The translations under genes and the position numbers were made by a program. The notes under the pieces were generated by a model, which saw only the letters and a program-made list of their open reading frames with translations, made no database searches and was not told where the DNA came from. Shown in pieces: positions 1 to 12,699 of a stretch of DNA of 64,000 nt (position 1 is its first letter; each line of letters starts with the position of its first letter). The stretch lies in the NCBI RefSeq assembly GCF_933775445.1, contig NC_065874.1, forward strand, positions 8,823,001 to 8,887,000. Reading direction: 5' to 3'. Source of the stretch: Argentina anserina (lineage: Eukaryota; Streptophyta; Magnoliopsida; Rosales; Rosaceae).

Positions 1-3000
1 AAATTAAGTCAAATCAATTACGAAATAGTTGTTGTATTTAGGTGAGAATCTATATTTCTAGATCATAAGTTCACATAATATGATGAGAGATGATGTCTAA
101 ATACATCGTTCTAGCATTAGTCTATAATAGCATAGGTCGGTACAATACCAATCTCCGATGAAGCACTCGAGTAAGCAAGCACCGTTCATGCAATTTTGAC
201 ATGATTAATTGCTACTGGATTCCCATTTCCCCTTTGAAAATCCCAATAATCTCCAAGGATACTTGTTCCATGAAACTATTTAAACGAATAAAATCCTATT
301 GAAAAATAAATAAATATCATAATGTAGTGTTACAACATGGTCGTTAGTCACTTTCGAATTAATCAAATGTGATGCTAGAACACAAGCAACGTGGTCCCAT
401 GATCATGACGCTTAATCCATGTGTAATCCATAAAAACCAATCGTTATCAACACACAAGTAGCCAATTAAGCACCTGATCTAATTGTAATTATATATACCA
501 CCCTTCATTGTGATCATTTTCTTTATGCTTTCATTAGAAGTTGTCTTATCTTCATACCATTGAATTTGAACAAATGGCATGATAGATCATGCTCAGCTCT
601 ATTGAGGGTTGTATCAAAAGTTTGTTGAATTGATTATAAAAAGTTAGAGTAAGTCAATTCTTTCGATTTCAAGATTCGAATGGAATATCGATTACAAGGA
701 CAAACATTATCAACCACTAAAACCACATAACATATTTCATGCATTTGTGAAGAGCAATTATATTGCATATAAACTAAGGTTCCTAGAAATCCATTCCCTA
801 ACTTAGGAAATTGATTTCTAATAATATTCGGAATCGCAAATCTATATTAGTTTCTTAATGATTCTGTAGAGGATGATCAAAATCCCAACAAAGAAGCTAC
901 TTTGCAACAGTACTTATCACAAATAATTCGAGCACTTGGTTGTTAGTTGAAGTAACATGGCTAAATTGCTTGAGCTTGAACCAAACACATACTAAGGTAA
1001 GACTTAACCTCCACTTTCAATGCACTTCTCCATCCCGTGTACCAATATATTGTTCAACTTATTCACCTATTTTCATTCATGATTCTCTCCCACTTTCTAG
1101 CATCTTACCATAAGTTGAAGAGAACTAGCTGAAATCTCTTGTTCTTGTCAACATTGCTAGTTGATCCCTAGCCAACTCCCATAATTCAAGCACAATCAAA
1201 CTTCCTCGATTTTTAAGAAGAAGCTTTCTCTGGCCGGCCTATTTTGCTTGACTTCCAAAGGAAATGAAAGTGGGGCATCTTCCATTAGCTTGAGAGTGAC
1301 CTACAACGTTTCCTTGATGAAAACCCAACTGGCATTTCACATTTGCCAATTCAAGTTTCACTATTTTGGAGAGTATTAGCTATGCAACGTGCCCAAAGAT
1401 TCTTCTCTTAGAGAAAAATTTAGAGATACATACGTCAACTTCCAAATACAAACTTCTAGACCCATCTCAATTGGGACAAAAAGAGTCGTCACATCCAACA
1501 ATCCGAGTCAATTTCTTAGGCATAAGAATAGATGATAGTTCATTGAATTAGTGAATGTGGATGGCCTGGAATTCAAATAAACACGCAACGATCATACACA
1601 AGTACAAACAATGTTTGTTTCTGAAATGTACAAGTACAACTATATTCTTGTTTGGATTGAATAGAAAAACAAACTTGGCCTAACAACTGTAACAAGAAAA
1701 GAGTGGAAGAGAGACAAGGAACCCCCAAATGGTGGCCTAATTGACATGGGAGTCGATTACAATAGGGTTTATAGAGTCGGCAAGTTTGCGCTTAAGTCAT
1801 AACGTCTAGCTGCCCGAGTTTAATAGATGCGTTTTGCATTCCAACTTGATCGTAAATACAAACTTACGCAAGGAGATATATACTTTGAAATGTCTCATTA
1901 GGTTTGTAATTTTGGCACTAAGCTAGAATTCAAATGAAATTCATTTACACATAAGAGAACGTAAGAGTGATTGTTAAACAGTACTCAGCTATAATGTTTT
2001 AATAATTAGAAAGAGGAAGGGAACTTATCTTTGCTTGTCTTAGTTAAATATGGTGTCGGGTATAAGTGTCATGTGTTACAATGAGATCATTCATAAGGTG
2101 AAAACGAAATGCTATCCGTGGGCCAAGAACAAGGCTCAAGCCTAGGGCCCTACATTTAAGAGGGCCTCAAATAAAGAAAAAAATAAAATAAAAGAAGAAT
2201 TAAAATACTAATTACTATTAAATATAATGAAAATTTACCATTATATCAACTAAACAAATGAGATATATGAGATTATAATAAAATAAAAGTTTAATTTTTC
2301 ATTCATTTTCAAATTTGTTCTTATAACATATAAGAAATCTTGAAATAATCGTAATTCATCGAAATTTAAACTTGTATCTTATTAATAGTTCACATGTAAT
2401 AGATGAATTTATTTTATTTTTATATTTATAATTTTTTAAAACATTTATTTTTGGGACTCAAAATATTTTTCGACTTAATCCCTTCATAGACACAGGGTAG
2501 GCCTTGATGCTATACACCTAACATGTCACTTCATTTACCTAGGTATTTCACTTATTTACTTGAATTTAGCATTATTAGAACTTAGAATATAAGATAAAGA
2601 TGCATTATAGCAAATACATGAGTTAAAATGCAGGCCAAAGAAATAATGGAGTCAAGAACCTTCACATCAAAAACTATATGTCTACTGAGCATATTAATAT
2701 GTAATGATGCTTCATGCCACCACAATGTCACCGAGAGATCGATTAAACTTTTCCAAGTAAACAACACCCAAAAATACCATTCCTTCTCTCTTTTTAGGTA
2801 CAACGTTCCCTTAACTTTTGATTAGATTCCTGGTACTACGTTCCCAAAAGTCCAATTACAGCTAATTAATCGAGTAAACTAATGAATCGAAAAAAAACGC
2901 TTTGATTAATTATTAAAGTCATGCATCATTATCGCCAAAACTATTTGTCAATACAAATAATAATAGAGAACCCTACCGAGGGAGATCATCATCAAACACT

Positions 3001-4881
3001 AGATTAATCCAGGAAACTATAATTAATTAAGAACTAAGCAAGATTTAAGAACAAGATAAACAAAAGGATAATGATGAAGAAGATATTAAACAAAACTAAA
3101 AATTATTTTTTCCTGAATGGGAGGGGAATAAGATTCGCAACGCATATAGGCCATGCCGGTCATGAAGGGACAGATGGTCCTAGATCCGGTGGGGGCCCAT
3201 ATGTAGGCCAAAAGATCCAAAAATCTACGGAAAAATCTACAAGCCAAAGCAAAATCTCCCACTCTCTCTCCTCCCCTTTATTTTTGTGATGTCTTTTGTT
3301 TTACTACCTTCCCCCCCACTCATTAAATGCCGATTTTGGCGGTTTGTATGTACCTGTGTCTGCGTGGGGCCCAGTGTGGGAGGGTTTATTATTATTTAGT
3401 TATGATTATTATTATTATTTATTTTGGAGTCCCGAATGGGACAGATTGTTCCATGATTGGTACCAATGTTACATGAAGAAAAGGACAAATCTTTGAATAA
3501 TTGAAATGTGGTACACGTACAGAGAGCGTGAAGCTCACGTGAAGGAGCGGGAGAAGAGTGATAGCGATCACGGTTCTTCAGGTGCGCGCGGTTAGAGACT
3601 TGAGACTAACAAAAAGGATTACAAAGTTAAAATGGTGAAGTCACTACTATTTTTGGAGGTTGGAAAGATGATGATTGATGGGTGGTGATGATGCCTAGCT
3701 GATATGTATTAGAACTCTTTTGGCAATTTTTGATAAGTCTGATTTTTCCTATTCCTGATTTTAGGGGCATATATCCTCTAGCTCAAGTTGGGATGTTTGT
3801 TTTGTTCATCATTGAATAGTTTTGTGATGAATGAATAAAGGAAAAAAAAACTATATCACAAATATGAATCTCATACACTAATGATATACAACCCACAACT
3901 TACATGTTCGATTCTATCGGTGAGTGGTACCTTGTAAATTTTTGACATACTTACTAATTGAAACCAGATTTTTAAGTCGTGCGTGTAAATTTTAAATTGA
4001 GTAATGTTAATCAATAAGAGCGCTTTCAAATTTTAGACTGTGAGCTACTTTATTTGTCATACTCGAAATCTCAACCTGAATTTTAAGATAAATATGTTGG
4101 GCCTTAAAACACAATTAATTCTAAACCTCAAATGCAAAATCCGTAACCAAGCTTGCAACTGAAACGATTTGTATTTTCAAACAACAAATGGAATCGTAAC
4201 TCATAACATGAATCATGAAATCACGAGTTCATGTTGTAAAACTGTATTTTAGGCAATCGTCTATGACTCTGACAGAAAATAGAGATTCGACTCTCAATCT
4301 CTTTGAATAATAATAATAATAGAAAATTAACGAGTGATTTACTGCTTTTTGTTAGTTGGTACAATAGAAGTTTATGCGATGCCTATCACGTCAAATATGT
4401 TCCATTACTAACGTGTTGTACACAAAAATTTGACTAAAGCTATCATCCAAAAGAGTGAAGGATGCCACTATCGTAGCGATAAGTTTATCGTATTTAAACA
4501 AACCAACAAATCCTATCACTTGCTTTGACGGGATCAAAAATTAAACACTAAGTTTGAATCGTAATTTTCCATCTTGTCTTGTCGTTTTGGCCAAAATGTC
4601 ATTTAGGTACACTTGATTAAGCTATGAATTTGAACGCAATGTAGATAAATTGAACATTTCATGTGACTCCACGTCTTGACAATCTTCATTGGATTGATTA
4701 GGTTTCTCTAATTAGATGTATAGTGTTCTTTTATTTGTTTTCTTCTATTTGACCAAACTTCCTCATATTCATTAATTTGAGGCTGGTTAGCCATATGTAA
4801 TGCATAATGTACATTACTTTTCCACATCAAAGCAATGAAGTGTATTTGTAACAAATTAGATGAACAATTAGATTTCATTAA
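1..4881. other. Gene-free AT-rich intergenic sequence
   Basis: No open reading frame here resembles a known protein; those present are 60-85 codons with no family motif. A short GC-richer patch at about 3120-3600 holds a CACGTG G-box near 3537 and several GGGCCC motifs. It could be a promoter or a conserved noncoding piece, but no gene follows it. Around 2130-2500 an AT-rich tract is bordered by GGGCC-type sequence and may be an old transposon, though no matching ends were found. Confidence 0.6.
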
Positions 4882-4902
4882 ATATATATATATATATATA
4901 TA
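4882..4902. repeat. (AT)n microsatellite
   Basis: About ten uninterrupted AT dinucleotides in AT-rich intergenic DNA. Confidence 0.9.
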
Positions 4903-6265
4903 AAGGAAGTATTTATAGATATTAATAGATGAGATTGCATGATAAATGTTGGTCCACTTGCATTTTGACGTATTAATTGAATAATTTTCTCAAAATAGTG
5001 GCATAAATGTCACTCTCAAATAAATAGTAGTTCGATCATATTCAATTGTTGGGTTTTTAGTGTTGCACAAAATGAATTAGTTTTCGGTCAATTTATGCAT
5101 CGTAATCTAAATAACTTGGAACCACTATATGATAATGTCATCAATCTAGTCTTATTCGGCCCTTAAAAAATGTACGTTAAATTAGAACGATTCTAGACAA
5201 GCTTACCACGGCTCTTACACAAAGTCGACCCCATTAATCAAACACATATATAGACTATTTCGCTCGTATTTCTATTTTGGTGTGGTACAGTGGTAGGACC
5301 TAATTTTGAATGAATGGAAATATTGGGAAAGACAATTTCAAAGTCCCACATAGAGTGGTGGCGAGTGAATGAATGAAAGGGAACGAATTCATATTTCAGA
5401 AACCATATACATATTGATAGATGAGATCACCTCACATATTATCTTATCATTGACTTTTATTTTTCCCATATCTGGAAAAGGAAAACACGACCTTAAATCA
5501 TGTGCTTCTCCCGTTAATTTGAACACCGCTGTATAATGTGTAATTATTATTATTATATTATCATTATTATTTGTTCTTGTAGTTACATAACTGTGTATTT
5601 TAATGAGAGAAAAAATAGAAAATTTAATTAAAAGTGAGGAATTCATAATTTAAAAAATAAAAATTAAGATAATGTGAGGAATTTGCATATTATAAACAAA
5701 TCTCACAATTTTCAATGTATAATCTGGAAGCTGCTTGTTGTTTCAAATTGTGAAATATCACAATTATTAATTTTATCCATTAGCTAGATCATCACATTCA
5801 TACCAAAATTCACTAAATACGTCAACATAATTTTTATAATCACTACGAATTATTCTCATAGGACATTTATAATTAATTATTTTCACAACATAGTTAAACA
5901 CTTCAACTGATTTTAAATTAATCTCCTTGTGCCCAAACTCGCCCTATCTCATGAGAGATAACTTTGGTTTGCCTACTACTATATTTATCTATAGTAAAGA
6001 GAAAGCTAATGTTCCCCTTCGCTGAATCTGTTGCTCTTAGAAACAGAGGCGAAGATTAAAGATCTATTGCTCACTCTTGTTCTAGTGGAAGGTGATTAAT
6101 GTTAGTTGCCTAACTCAAATTAGTCAAATCACCAATCTTTCGAAACCGATCATTCGATTCACTCCGTACTGAAATCGCATTATTTTGGCCACCAAACCAT
6201 CACTCACGGTTGAATGCACAACATTGTAGGCTCAACATCACGATGGTAGCAAAGTAGTGAAGATA
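4903..6265. other. Gene-free AT-rich intergenic sequence
   Basis: Only short, low-complexity reading frames; none recognisable. No transposon ends or RNA genes were seen. Confidence 0.6.
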
Positions 6266-6284
6266 GGGGGGGGGGGGGGGGGGG
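6266..6284. repeat. Poly-G homopolymer run
   Basis: Nineteen consecutive G residues. Runs of this length are rare in plant DNA, and the exact length is probably unreliable in the assembly. Confidence 0.85.
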
Positions 6285-7604
6285 ACGACTGTACCAACTT
6301 ACACAATGTGGGATGCAACCCTATTTACCCATAAACCTCAAGTCCCATCATCCCTTACCAAATCCAGCACAATTCACTCCTCCCCACCCTCCTAGCCTGA
6401 GGCCACCACCAAGGCCTAAACTCCCTAAAGTACAACTGCACCACTGTACATCCCCACCTAGCTCTCCACCCCCTAGCTGTTAAAAACAAAACAATTTACC
6501 GCCAAAAAAATAGAAAAAAAAACCGAATAAAGCGAAACAAACAGTAACATAATGATGGCTTAGCCCTCGCTGTCCCTATTTGAAAGCGACCAGAGAGAGA
6601 GAGAGGGGCCTCGTAGTAACGAGCGTAGGACACGCACATAGGGAATCCCAACAGTGCCCCTTTTCCCACCCAAAACGTCGTCGTATCTGTCACGCAAACA
6701 GTGCTCTGCACCGGCAGCACCTAAATGCTGACTGTGCCAGGACCAGGGGACTTTTTCGTACTTTTCCTCCTGTTTTTCTATATTTCTATGTTTAATAAAA
6801 TAGGGGCCTGGTCATTCTGCAGCAACATCTGCGCGGGCGTCCTACGTGTCGGCTTTCTGCCTCCCTCCCCCCTCTTCCCTCCCACACCCGTCGCTTTCGA
6901 CGACTCGGTCGTTGACCCCACGGATCGGATAGCGCGCGTTTACGAACGCACCTCCATTCGTGTAACCTAGTCGGCCTAGAAAAGCAAAACACTGGATAAT
7001 ACGAAGAGAGTTTAGAAGATGATGCGCTCGTGGGGCCCCCATTTTTAATTATTAAACAATTAAACTACATATCACGTCTTCTGTCACACTAACACACACA
7101 TCCCGCCTTTCAGCCATAAACTCTGACCCACCCTCCCTGTTCTAACCTCCGCCGCTTTTGGACTAATTTCTCACTTGAATTAACAATATCACAATTTCAC
7201 AACCACCCGGAAAGATCCCATCTATTTTCCGATCGATAGATCTGTTCTCCATCTGATTCAAAAAAAGAATTATCCTTCCAACAATGCCATTCTGTTTACC
7301 GAATCCATAATCGGAACCACCAATTCCATTTTAATCCTATGATTTTCAGGTGGTATTCAAATCAAAGTGACATGTAACTTCCAAGTGTAGTAAAGTTTGC
7401 CTTCAACGCAAGGCATTTGAGGTACCATGATCAGAAAAGATGACCGGAACAGTAAAATGTCGCAAAAATACAGACAAAGTTTACTCACAAGAAAGATTCA
7501 AAAGGGAAAAAAAGAAAAAGAAAATTGTCTAAAGATTCTAAAATTTAGTTGAGGGAAAATTTATCTTTTTTTTTCTTCTCTTCTCTGGTTTCTCTTTTGT
7601 TGAT
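6285..7604. other. Region downstream of the RING gene
   Basis: GC-richer than the neighbouring intergenic DNA, with a short GA run near 6592-6603 and many overlapping spurious frames on both strands. The last 100 or so bases would be the 3' untranslated region of the minus-strand RING gene. I recognise no coding gene here. The compositional shift at 6540-6980 could be an unannotated promoter or 5' leader. Confidence 0.5.
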
Positions 7605-8842
7605 CTAAGACATGTTAACATGGACACTAGCGTTCTTGTTGGATTTACAGACTGGGCAAGTGTGGAGGGATGACCCACAGACCGTACACAAGCACAGGTG
7701 CCTACACGGCAACAGCAACACACATGATTCCTCCTTCCCGCAATTCCTGCACCACCTACTCCTACTACTTGTACCCGACCCGCTTTCCTCTCCCACCGCC
7801 CGCCACCCCGCCACCTCGTCGTTGTCGTTCCCGCTGCTCCCGCAGCACGACTGCGCGTCGTCCGCGGCGGCGTCGTTTTGGTTGTTGTCGTTGTTGATTT
7901 GGTGGTGGTGATTGGGCCCCTCTTTGATCTGGGCCAGGACTTGTTCGAGATTGGTCCGGAGAGCATTGGCGGTGGCCTCGTTGGTCTGCGCCAAATCGCG
8001 CCATATTTGATTCTCTATGCAAAGAGATTTCACCTTCTCCTCCAGAGCCCAATTCATCTTCCCGATTTTCTCGATCTCCACTTGTTTCGCTCTCAGCCGC
8101 TTCATCATCCCCATTTCTATCGACTCCATTATCCTCCTCGCTTGCCTCTTTCGCCTCTCTTCTACCTCCACCCTCACTTTCTCCATCTGTAAAATCAAAT
8201 CCTGCCCAGAATTAATAAAACCATGTAACAAATAAATTGACCGAGTCAGTTTCGGGTTTGGGGGCTTACGTGTTGCGAAATGAGGCGGTCGATGTCGAAC
8301 TGCTGCTGCTGGATTTGCAGAGAGATGTCCTCGCCGAGAAACGAGAATGAGTCGCTGCTGTTGTTTGTCTTGTAGTGATGGCTGGCCGGAGCAGTCGGGT
8401 AGGTGAACAGATTCGGGTTTGGGTCGACCCGGGAGCGCTTTCTTGGGAGAGTAGTACTGATGGGGACGTTGTATGTGAGCCCGCTGTCCGACTGCATCGC
8501 CGCCGCGCACGGCGTCGTTTTCGGAAGCATTATGTCGTTCATCATGGAGTTATTATACGACGGAAGTAGCGCCTCCGTCGACGCCAAACCGCCGGTCATC
8601 ACTGGCACGCCGTAACCAATCTGAGAACCGTACACGTTACCCTGAACCGGGTTCATGATTTCGCTGCCGGAAATTAAAGAACCAAAGATCAGAACCGACC
8701 CAGTAGAAATCTCAACGCTTAGAGAAATACCCAGATGAAGAAGAAAAAGGAGAAGAGGATGAGATTAGTAGTAGTACCTGTTGTTATAGAAGAGTTGTTG
8801 TTGAGAGGGGAAGGGACTGAGGTGCCGAGCTTCAACGGCCAT
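7605..8842 (-). CDS. BOI-related RING-type E3 ubiquitin ligase (SBP1/BRG family)
   Basis: Three exons on the minus strand: 8842-8778, 8663-8270 and 8186-7605. All introns are GT-AG and together the exons encode 346 residues. The N-terminal half is low-complexity. The middle carries a predicted coiled coil rich in K, R and E (from DIDRLISQH, then MEKVRVEVEERRKRQARR), the WIND-like segment of this family. The C-terminus is a compact RING: CRNCGKEESCVLLLPCRHL, then CTVCGSSLHTCPVC. This architecture is that of BOI/BRG proteins and the S-RNase-binding protein SBP1, which act as E3 ubiquitin ligases; Arabidopsis members restrain cell death and repress gibberellin responses. The start is set by frame continuity (MAVEARHLS) and by a TATA box about 90 bp upstream. 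The gene appears intact. Which BRG paralogue it is cannot be told from sequence alone. Confidence 0.93.
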
Positions 8843-8850
8843 TGAAATAC

Positions 8851-8872
8851 AGAGAGAGAGAGAGAGAGAGAG
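8851..8872. repeat. (GA)n microsatellite in 5' UTR
   Basis: Eleven AG units on the plus strand, so CT-rich on the transcribed minus strand. It lies directly upstream of the RING gene ATG. CT-rich leaders are typical of plant 5' UTRs. Confidence 0.85.
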
Positions 8873-8931
8873 AAGAAAAGGCTTGTTTCTCTGAATCAAC
8901 AGCAAGCAAGCGTTTTCTCTCTTTATATAAA

Positions 8932-8941
8932 GCCTCTTTTT
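8932..8941 (-). promoter_or_regulatory. TATA box of the RING gene
   Basis: Reads TTATATAAAG on the minus strand, about 90 bp upstream of the ATG at 8842. That places transcription start near 8905 and gives a short CT-rich leader. Confidence 0.6.
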
Positions 8942-9545
8942 TTCGATGATGAAGCCTCTTTCTTCTTCTGTGTCGATTAGCTCTTTTGGGTTTTTTCCCT
9001 TTGGGTTGATAATAATAATAATCTGTGCGTCTTTATCTCTATATATATGATGATGCGTTTTTGGGGACTTGGTTCTTGATTTGGGGAAGGAAGAGAACAA
9101 GTGTGAGGAGGAAATGAACCAAGGGCCATGCAATTGAGGTGGCAAGGCTGGATGGTGGGGTTTATTTAGGGTTTGGATCGGGTTAGAGAGAGAGAGAGAT
9201 CCCCATCTTTAATCCTCTTCTCTAATTAATCCAATTAAATATTTTTACTCGTAGAGAGGTAAAAAAGGTAATGGGGTTTTGACCGTTTTGTCTAATTATG
9301 GGATGCGGTTACTTTACTGACTCTTCTTCCCCATCTTACTCTGGTTTTTAATTTTTTACTTGACCAGTTACTGGGATTAGGTCAGTCCGTAATTCTAGCG
9401 AGGGCATAATCGGAATTACAGCCGCTGAGACTCGATTATAATTTCAGTTTATGGCGGGTTTTGTTTGTTTAATTAACTGACAGGCGGGAGAGAGTGATAA
9501 AACTGACATTGTTGGGTATCTGCCACGTCGTCTCTTTGCCGACTA
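8942..9545. other. Upstream (promoter) region of the RING gene
   Basis: Noncoding sequence between the core promoter and the hAT MITE, with short GA runs (for example near 9187-9199). It includes a TTGACC W-box-like core on the minus strand near 9360. No other gene seen. Confidence 0.5.
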
Positions 9546-9553
9546 GGGCCTAC

Positions 9554-10352
9554 TAGGGCTGGACTTTTTGACACCGAAAAAATCGAAACCGGTCATAACC
9601 GAACCGCACCGAAATTGAGAAATCGGAACCGAACGGAATCACCGCGTCGGTGTTAGAAACCGAACCGAACCGAGAAGTTAGTGTCGGTTATCGGTTTCAT
9701 GCTTTCAGAAAACCGGTGGAAACCGAACCGAACCGAGAATTGAGATATAAGGTTATAACTTGTATTTGATGAACATATGTAATCGATCGGGTGCTTATGT
9801 AAAGCATAGATTTGGTAATAAATATATACATGTAGAGATATGTGATTTTGTACAAAATAATATATGATTTTGATTTTTATATGTGTACAATCATGCATAG
9901 AGAGATCTAATGTAATGCTTATGGATTTTGTCAACTAGCCCTCATGTTAAGACAAGTATGAACATCTGGTGATGAAGCTCATGAGGTTTAATGTTTATTT
10001 TGGTTAACTTGTTGTGTTTCAGCAAAGCATAATAATTTTGTTTATTTAATATTTGAATTCTTGATTATTTATTTGGTGAATGTACTTAATTAAAGTATTG
10101 AACTTGTAGCTTACTCCTTTACTTTTAATCTTTATATTTTCATTAGTTAAGTACGAAAGGTCAATAAGGATATTAGGTTTTGTAACCGAAACAAAACCAA
10201 AACCGAAACCGAACCGACTTATAGGTTAACCGAAACCGCGGTTTCTATATATATTTTTCGGTTTCGGTTTCGGAAAACATAAAACCGAAAGTTCGGTGTC
10301 GGTTGTCGGTTAGTACTCATAAACCGAACCGTTGACACCGAGTCCAGCCCTA
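9554..10352. mobile_element. hAT-type MITE, 799 bp
   Basis: Flanked by a perfect 8-bp target duplication, GGGCCTAC at 9546-9553 and 10353-10360. The terminal inverted repeats are TAGGGCTGGACT at the left and its complement AGTCCAGCCCTA at the right. Both ends are packed with subterminal ACCGAACCG and CCGAAACCG motifs, the usual transposase-binding layout of hAT elements. There is no transposase reading frame, so the element is non-autonomous. It lies about 0.7 kb upstream of the RING gene. Confidence 0.93.
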
Positions 10353-10360
10353 GGGCCTAC

Positions 10361-11265
10361 CAGGGTCTGCCACGTCGGCAAAAACCAAATCACGTTCGAT
10401 TAATTAAGCAGGGGAGTAAACTCTCATTAATTAACGCAAATCAGCACGTGTGGGGCGGGGTGGGCAGGGAGCACGACAAGTCGATCGTTACGGAGCACGT
10501 GCGAGGGGCCAGCGTGGAGGGAAGTAGGCCCGGGGAGTTATTGGCAAAAATACAGAAAGGTAAATTTTGATAAATATAGTAAGAGGTGGGAGGGTAAAAA
10601 GGGAAAGAGTGGGTATTGGATTTGGGTCGGGGTGGTGATGGGTACGGCGTACTATCCCATTGGGGGACGACTGGCTCCTTTGGCAGTTTGTTTACTTTTA
10701 AAAATTGAGGGACAGCTACACTCATGACTCATGCTTCCCGCATGGATGCGTTTCGTTCTCTCTGGTTCACCTCTGGACTGTTCCCTCCAACTGTTCCCTG
10801 CCCCCTTCTACCACTCCTTATCTCTTTTTCTTTTTTGACATAATTTTTTAACCTTTAGGTAATTTTTCTTTTTTACCGCATATTTTGGTCTTCACAAAAA
10901 AATCTTAATCATGGCACTAATTTAGGTTAATTCTTATCTTGGTTGTTGATAATCTGAGATCCGTTCATCCTGTCAGTCAGTATGTTGTTAATGACCGGTC
11001 AATGCTCACCTTAGCTCTGAAGAATCTGCTGAGCGGTTGCGTCATGATGATCAGTTGAACGATTTTGTGTATGTTTGAATTGTTTTGAATTTCGTAACCG
11101 TTCAGGTTCATTTGTCATGACGATATGATATTAAAGCGAACGTTTATATGCTAGTGTCGGTATGTGCATGAGTTTTGGTTCGTTTTAACTGTATTTTTCT
11201 TTCGTCACCAGACGTTTTCTTTTTAGGGCGTTTCTTAGAGAATTACGTTTGAAAATTATGCTATT
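10361..11265. other. Gene-free sequence with G-boxes
   Basis: No credible coding sequence. Two CACGTG motifs lie near 10444 and 10497 in a GC-richer patch. The 94-codon minus-strand frame here is proline/serine-rich low complexity with no recognisable domain. Confidence 0.55.
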
Positions 11266-11435
11266 GATGGCCATTTGCACACGTGTTAATATGCATGCGT
11301 TGTCTTCATTAAACGTCTTTGAACATGGAGTGTCGATTGCCATAGTGATTTGAATGATATGAGATGTATAACTAGCCTCATTTTTCGACCGTCAGTTTGC
11401 ACGCGTGTTACTGTGCATGTGTTGAGTTCATTTAA
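11266..11435. repeat. Degenerate ~122-bp tandem repeat, left part
   Basis: One full unit (about 11266-11387) and the first 48 bp of a second (from 11388). The array resumes at 19093 after the hAT insertion. Each unit opens with a sequence like ACCGTCAGTTTGCACGCGTG. Confidence 0.75.
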
Positions 11436-11569
11436 TAAGGTTGGGCACGGGACGGGACGAGGCTCATCCCACGTCTCATCCCACTCGGGATCAATCCCGG
11501 TCAGGATCGGGACGTGATGTGCCTAATCCCACCGTCTCATGCCTTTAAAATACCTAAATTTTCAATTCT

Positions 11570-12440
11570 CACATACAATTATCATTCAAGTATTCAACTA
11601 TGAATTGACAACATTGAATTTGTAAACTAAAGCAATCAATCACAAACTCCTAAAACAGTCCATCCAAACTTACATAGTTACAAAAAAAAAACATCAAATG
11701 GAGATTGTTCCAAAGCTTTGGATGGAGCCTAATCATTACACAGTCACTAATTATCCTTTAGTTTGAGCCGACCCTCATTTCTTTCCTCTAGCCCCTTAAC
11801 CAATCCTGCAAAATGAAACCCAGAATCAACAAAAAGCCATAACAATTATACACAACTCTCGTGATCATATTCATCTTAAACAAACAACACAAACAGAATA
11901 TCATGCTAATAATGCAACCTATTAACAACATCCTAAAACAAACTAGAACATCTATAATTCACAAGTATAATCATGTTCTTAGAGGATTCTCTGCCATGCT
12001 TATAGAGAGTGAAGCTTCTATTCTGTCAAGTAGTGATTCCTTGTTTGTTTCTCTTTCAGTACATAGTAATTTGTATTATTTTTATGAGAATTTGTATTGT
12101 CGTATACCTTAGTTACCCATATTCTACAAAAAGTACCATCGTATTAGACTATTACAGTGTTACTGGTAATCTGCTAGAAGGGTATTGCTACTCGCTGGTC
12201 CTTTAGTTGTTTATATCCATGAATCAATCAATCTTTTCATTAAGATGATAGTTATGTAGGTAGCTGCAAACATGAATTCACCAAACCATCTGGTAACGAG
12301 TTTAGAACATATTTATAGTTGTTTATTTCGACAATGCAGATCCAATTTCTCAATTGCTAGAGCATAATCCAATCAACAAATGAAACTAAATATATCAACA
12401 ATTAAAAATATTAAAAAAGGAGAGGTTGGAGGGTTGAGAA
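11570..12440. other. Interior of the hAT element, no gene recognised
   Basis: AT-rich sequence with only short frames (up to 83 codons) and no family motif. Confidence 0.6.
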
Positions 12441-12441
12441 A

Positions 12442-12555
12442 ACTGAACTGAGCACAGGTGGAGTGGGAAGAAGGAGAAGGAGAGTTGCCGATCAGAGGAT
12501 GAGCAGAGAAAGCCTGAAGCCAACTAGTGACGTTGACTTTGTTGAACCAAATATC
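12442..12555 (-). pseudogene. Captured exon fragment of TTL / OHCU decarboxylase
   Basis: A minus-strand frame reads DIWFNKVNVTSWLQAF and continues SAHPLIGNSPSPSSHST. This matches from memory the N-terminal OHCU decarboxylase domain of plant transthyretin-like protein TTL (uric-acid degradation bifunctional protein, ureide pathway), which has IWFNQVNVTDWLEAF and SAHPQIG. On the coding strand an AG (ACTATAG) precedes the similarity, at a position compatible with a splice acceptor. Similarity ends abruptly after CAQ. Only about 38 residues of a roughly 320-residue protein are present, so this is a captured fragment inside the hAT element, not a functional gene. Confidence 0.8.
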
Positions 12556-12699
12556 TATAGTGGCAGTAAACAAAACAAGGTTGAATAAGTCATAATCAAA
12601 ATTCAAAAGTGAAATTTGTGATGGGAGCACTTTGTGCGACGTTCTTAACATGTTTTTACCTCCAGTTGTACTTTGTTTAGCTCTTATCATTGTAGTATT

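Noticed and set aside
2081..2520. Possible transposon with GGGCC-type borders
   Set aside because: No matching inverted ends or target duplication could be established.
7538..8615. Several 70-142-codon frames overlapping the RING gene on both strands
   Set aside because: They are shadows of the RING gene in other frames. Only the minus-strand spliced frame has RING cysteines and joins across GT-AG introns.
8765..9145. 126-codon minus-strand frame running into the RING gene start
   Set aside because: It crosses the TATA box and leader and ends in the first exon's frame. The family start MAVEARHLS fits the internal ATG better.
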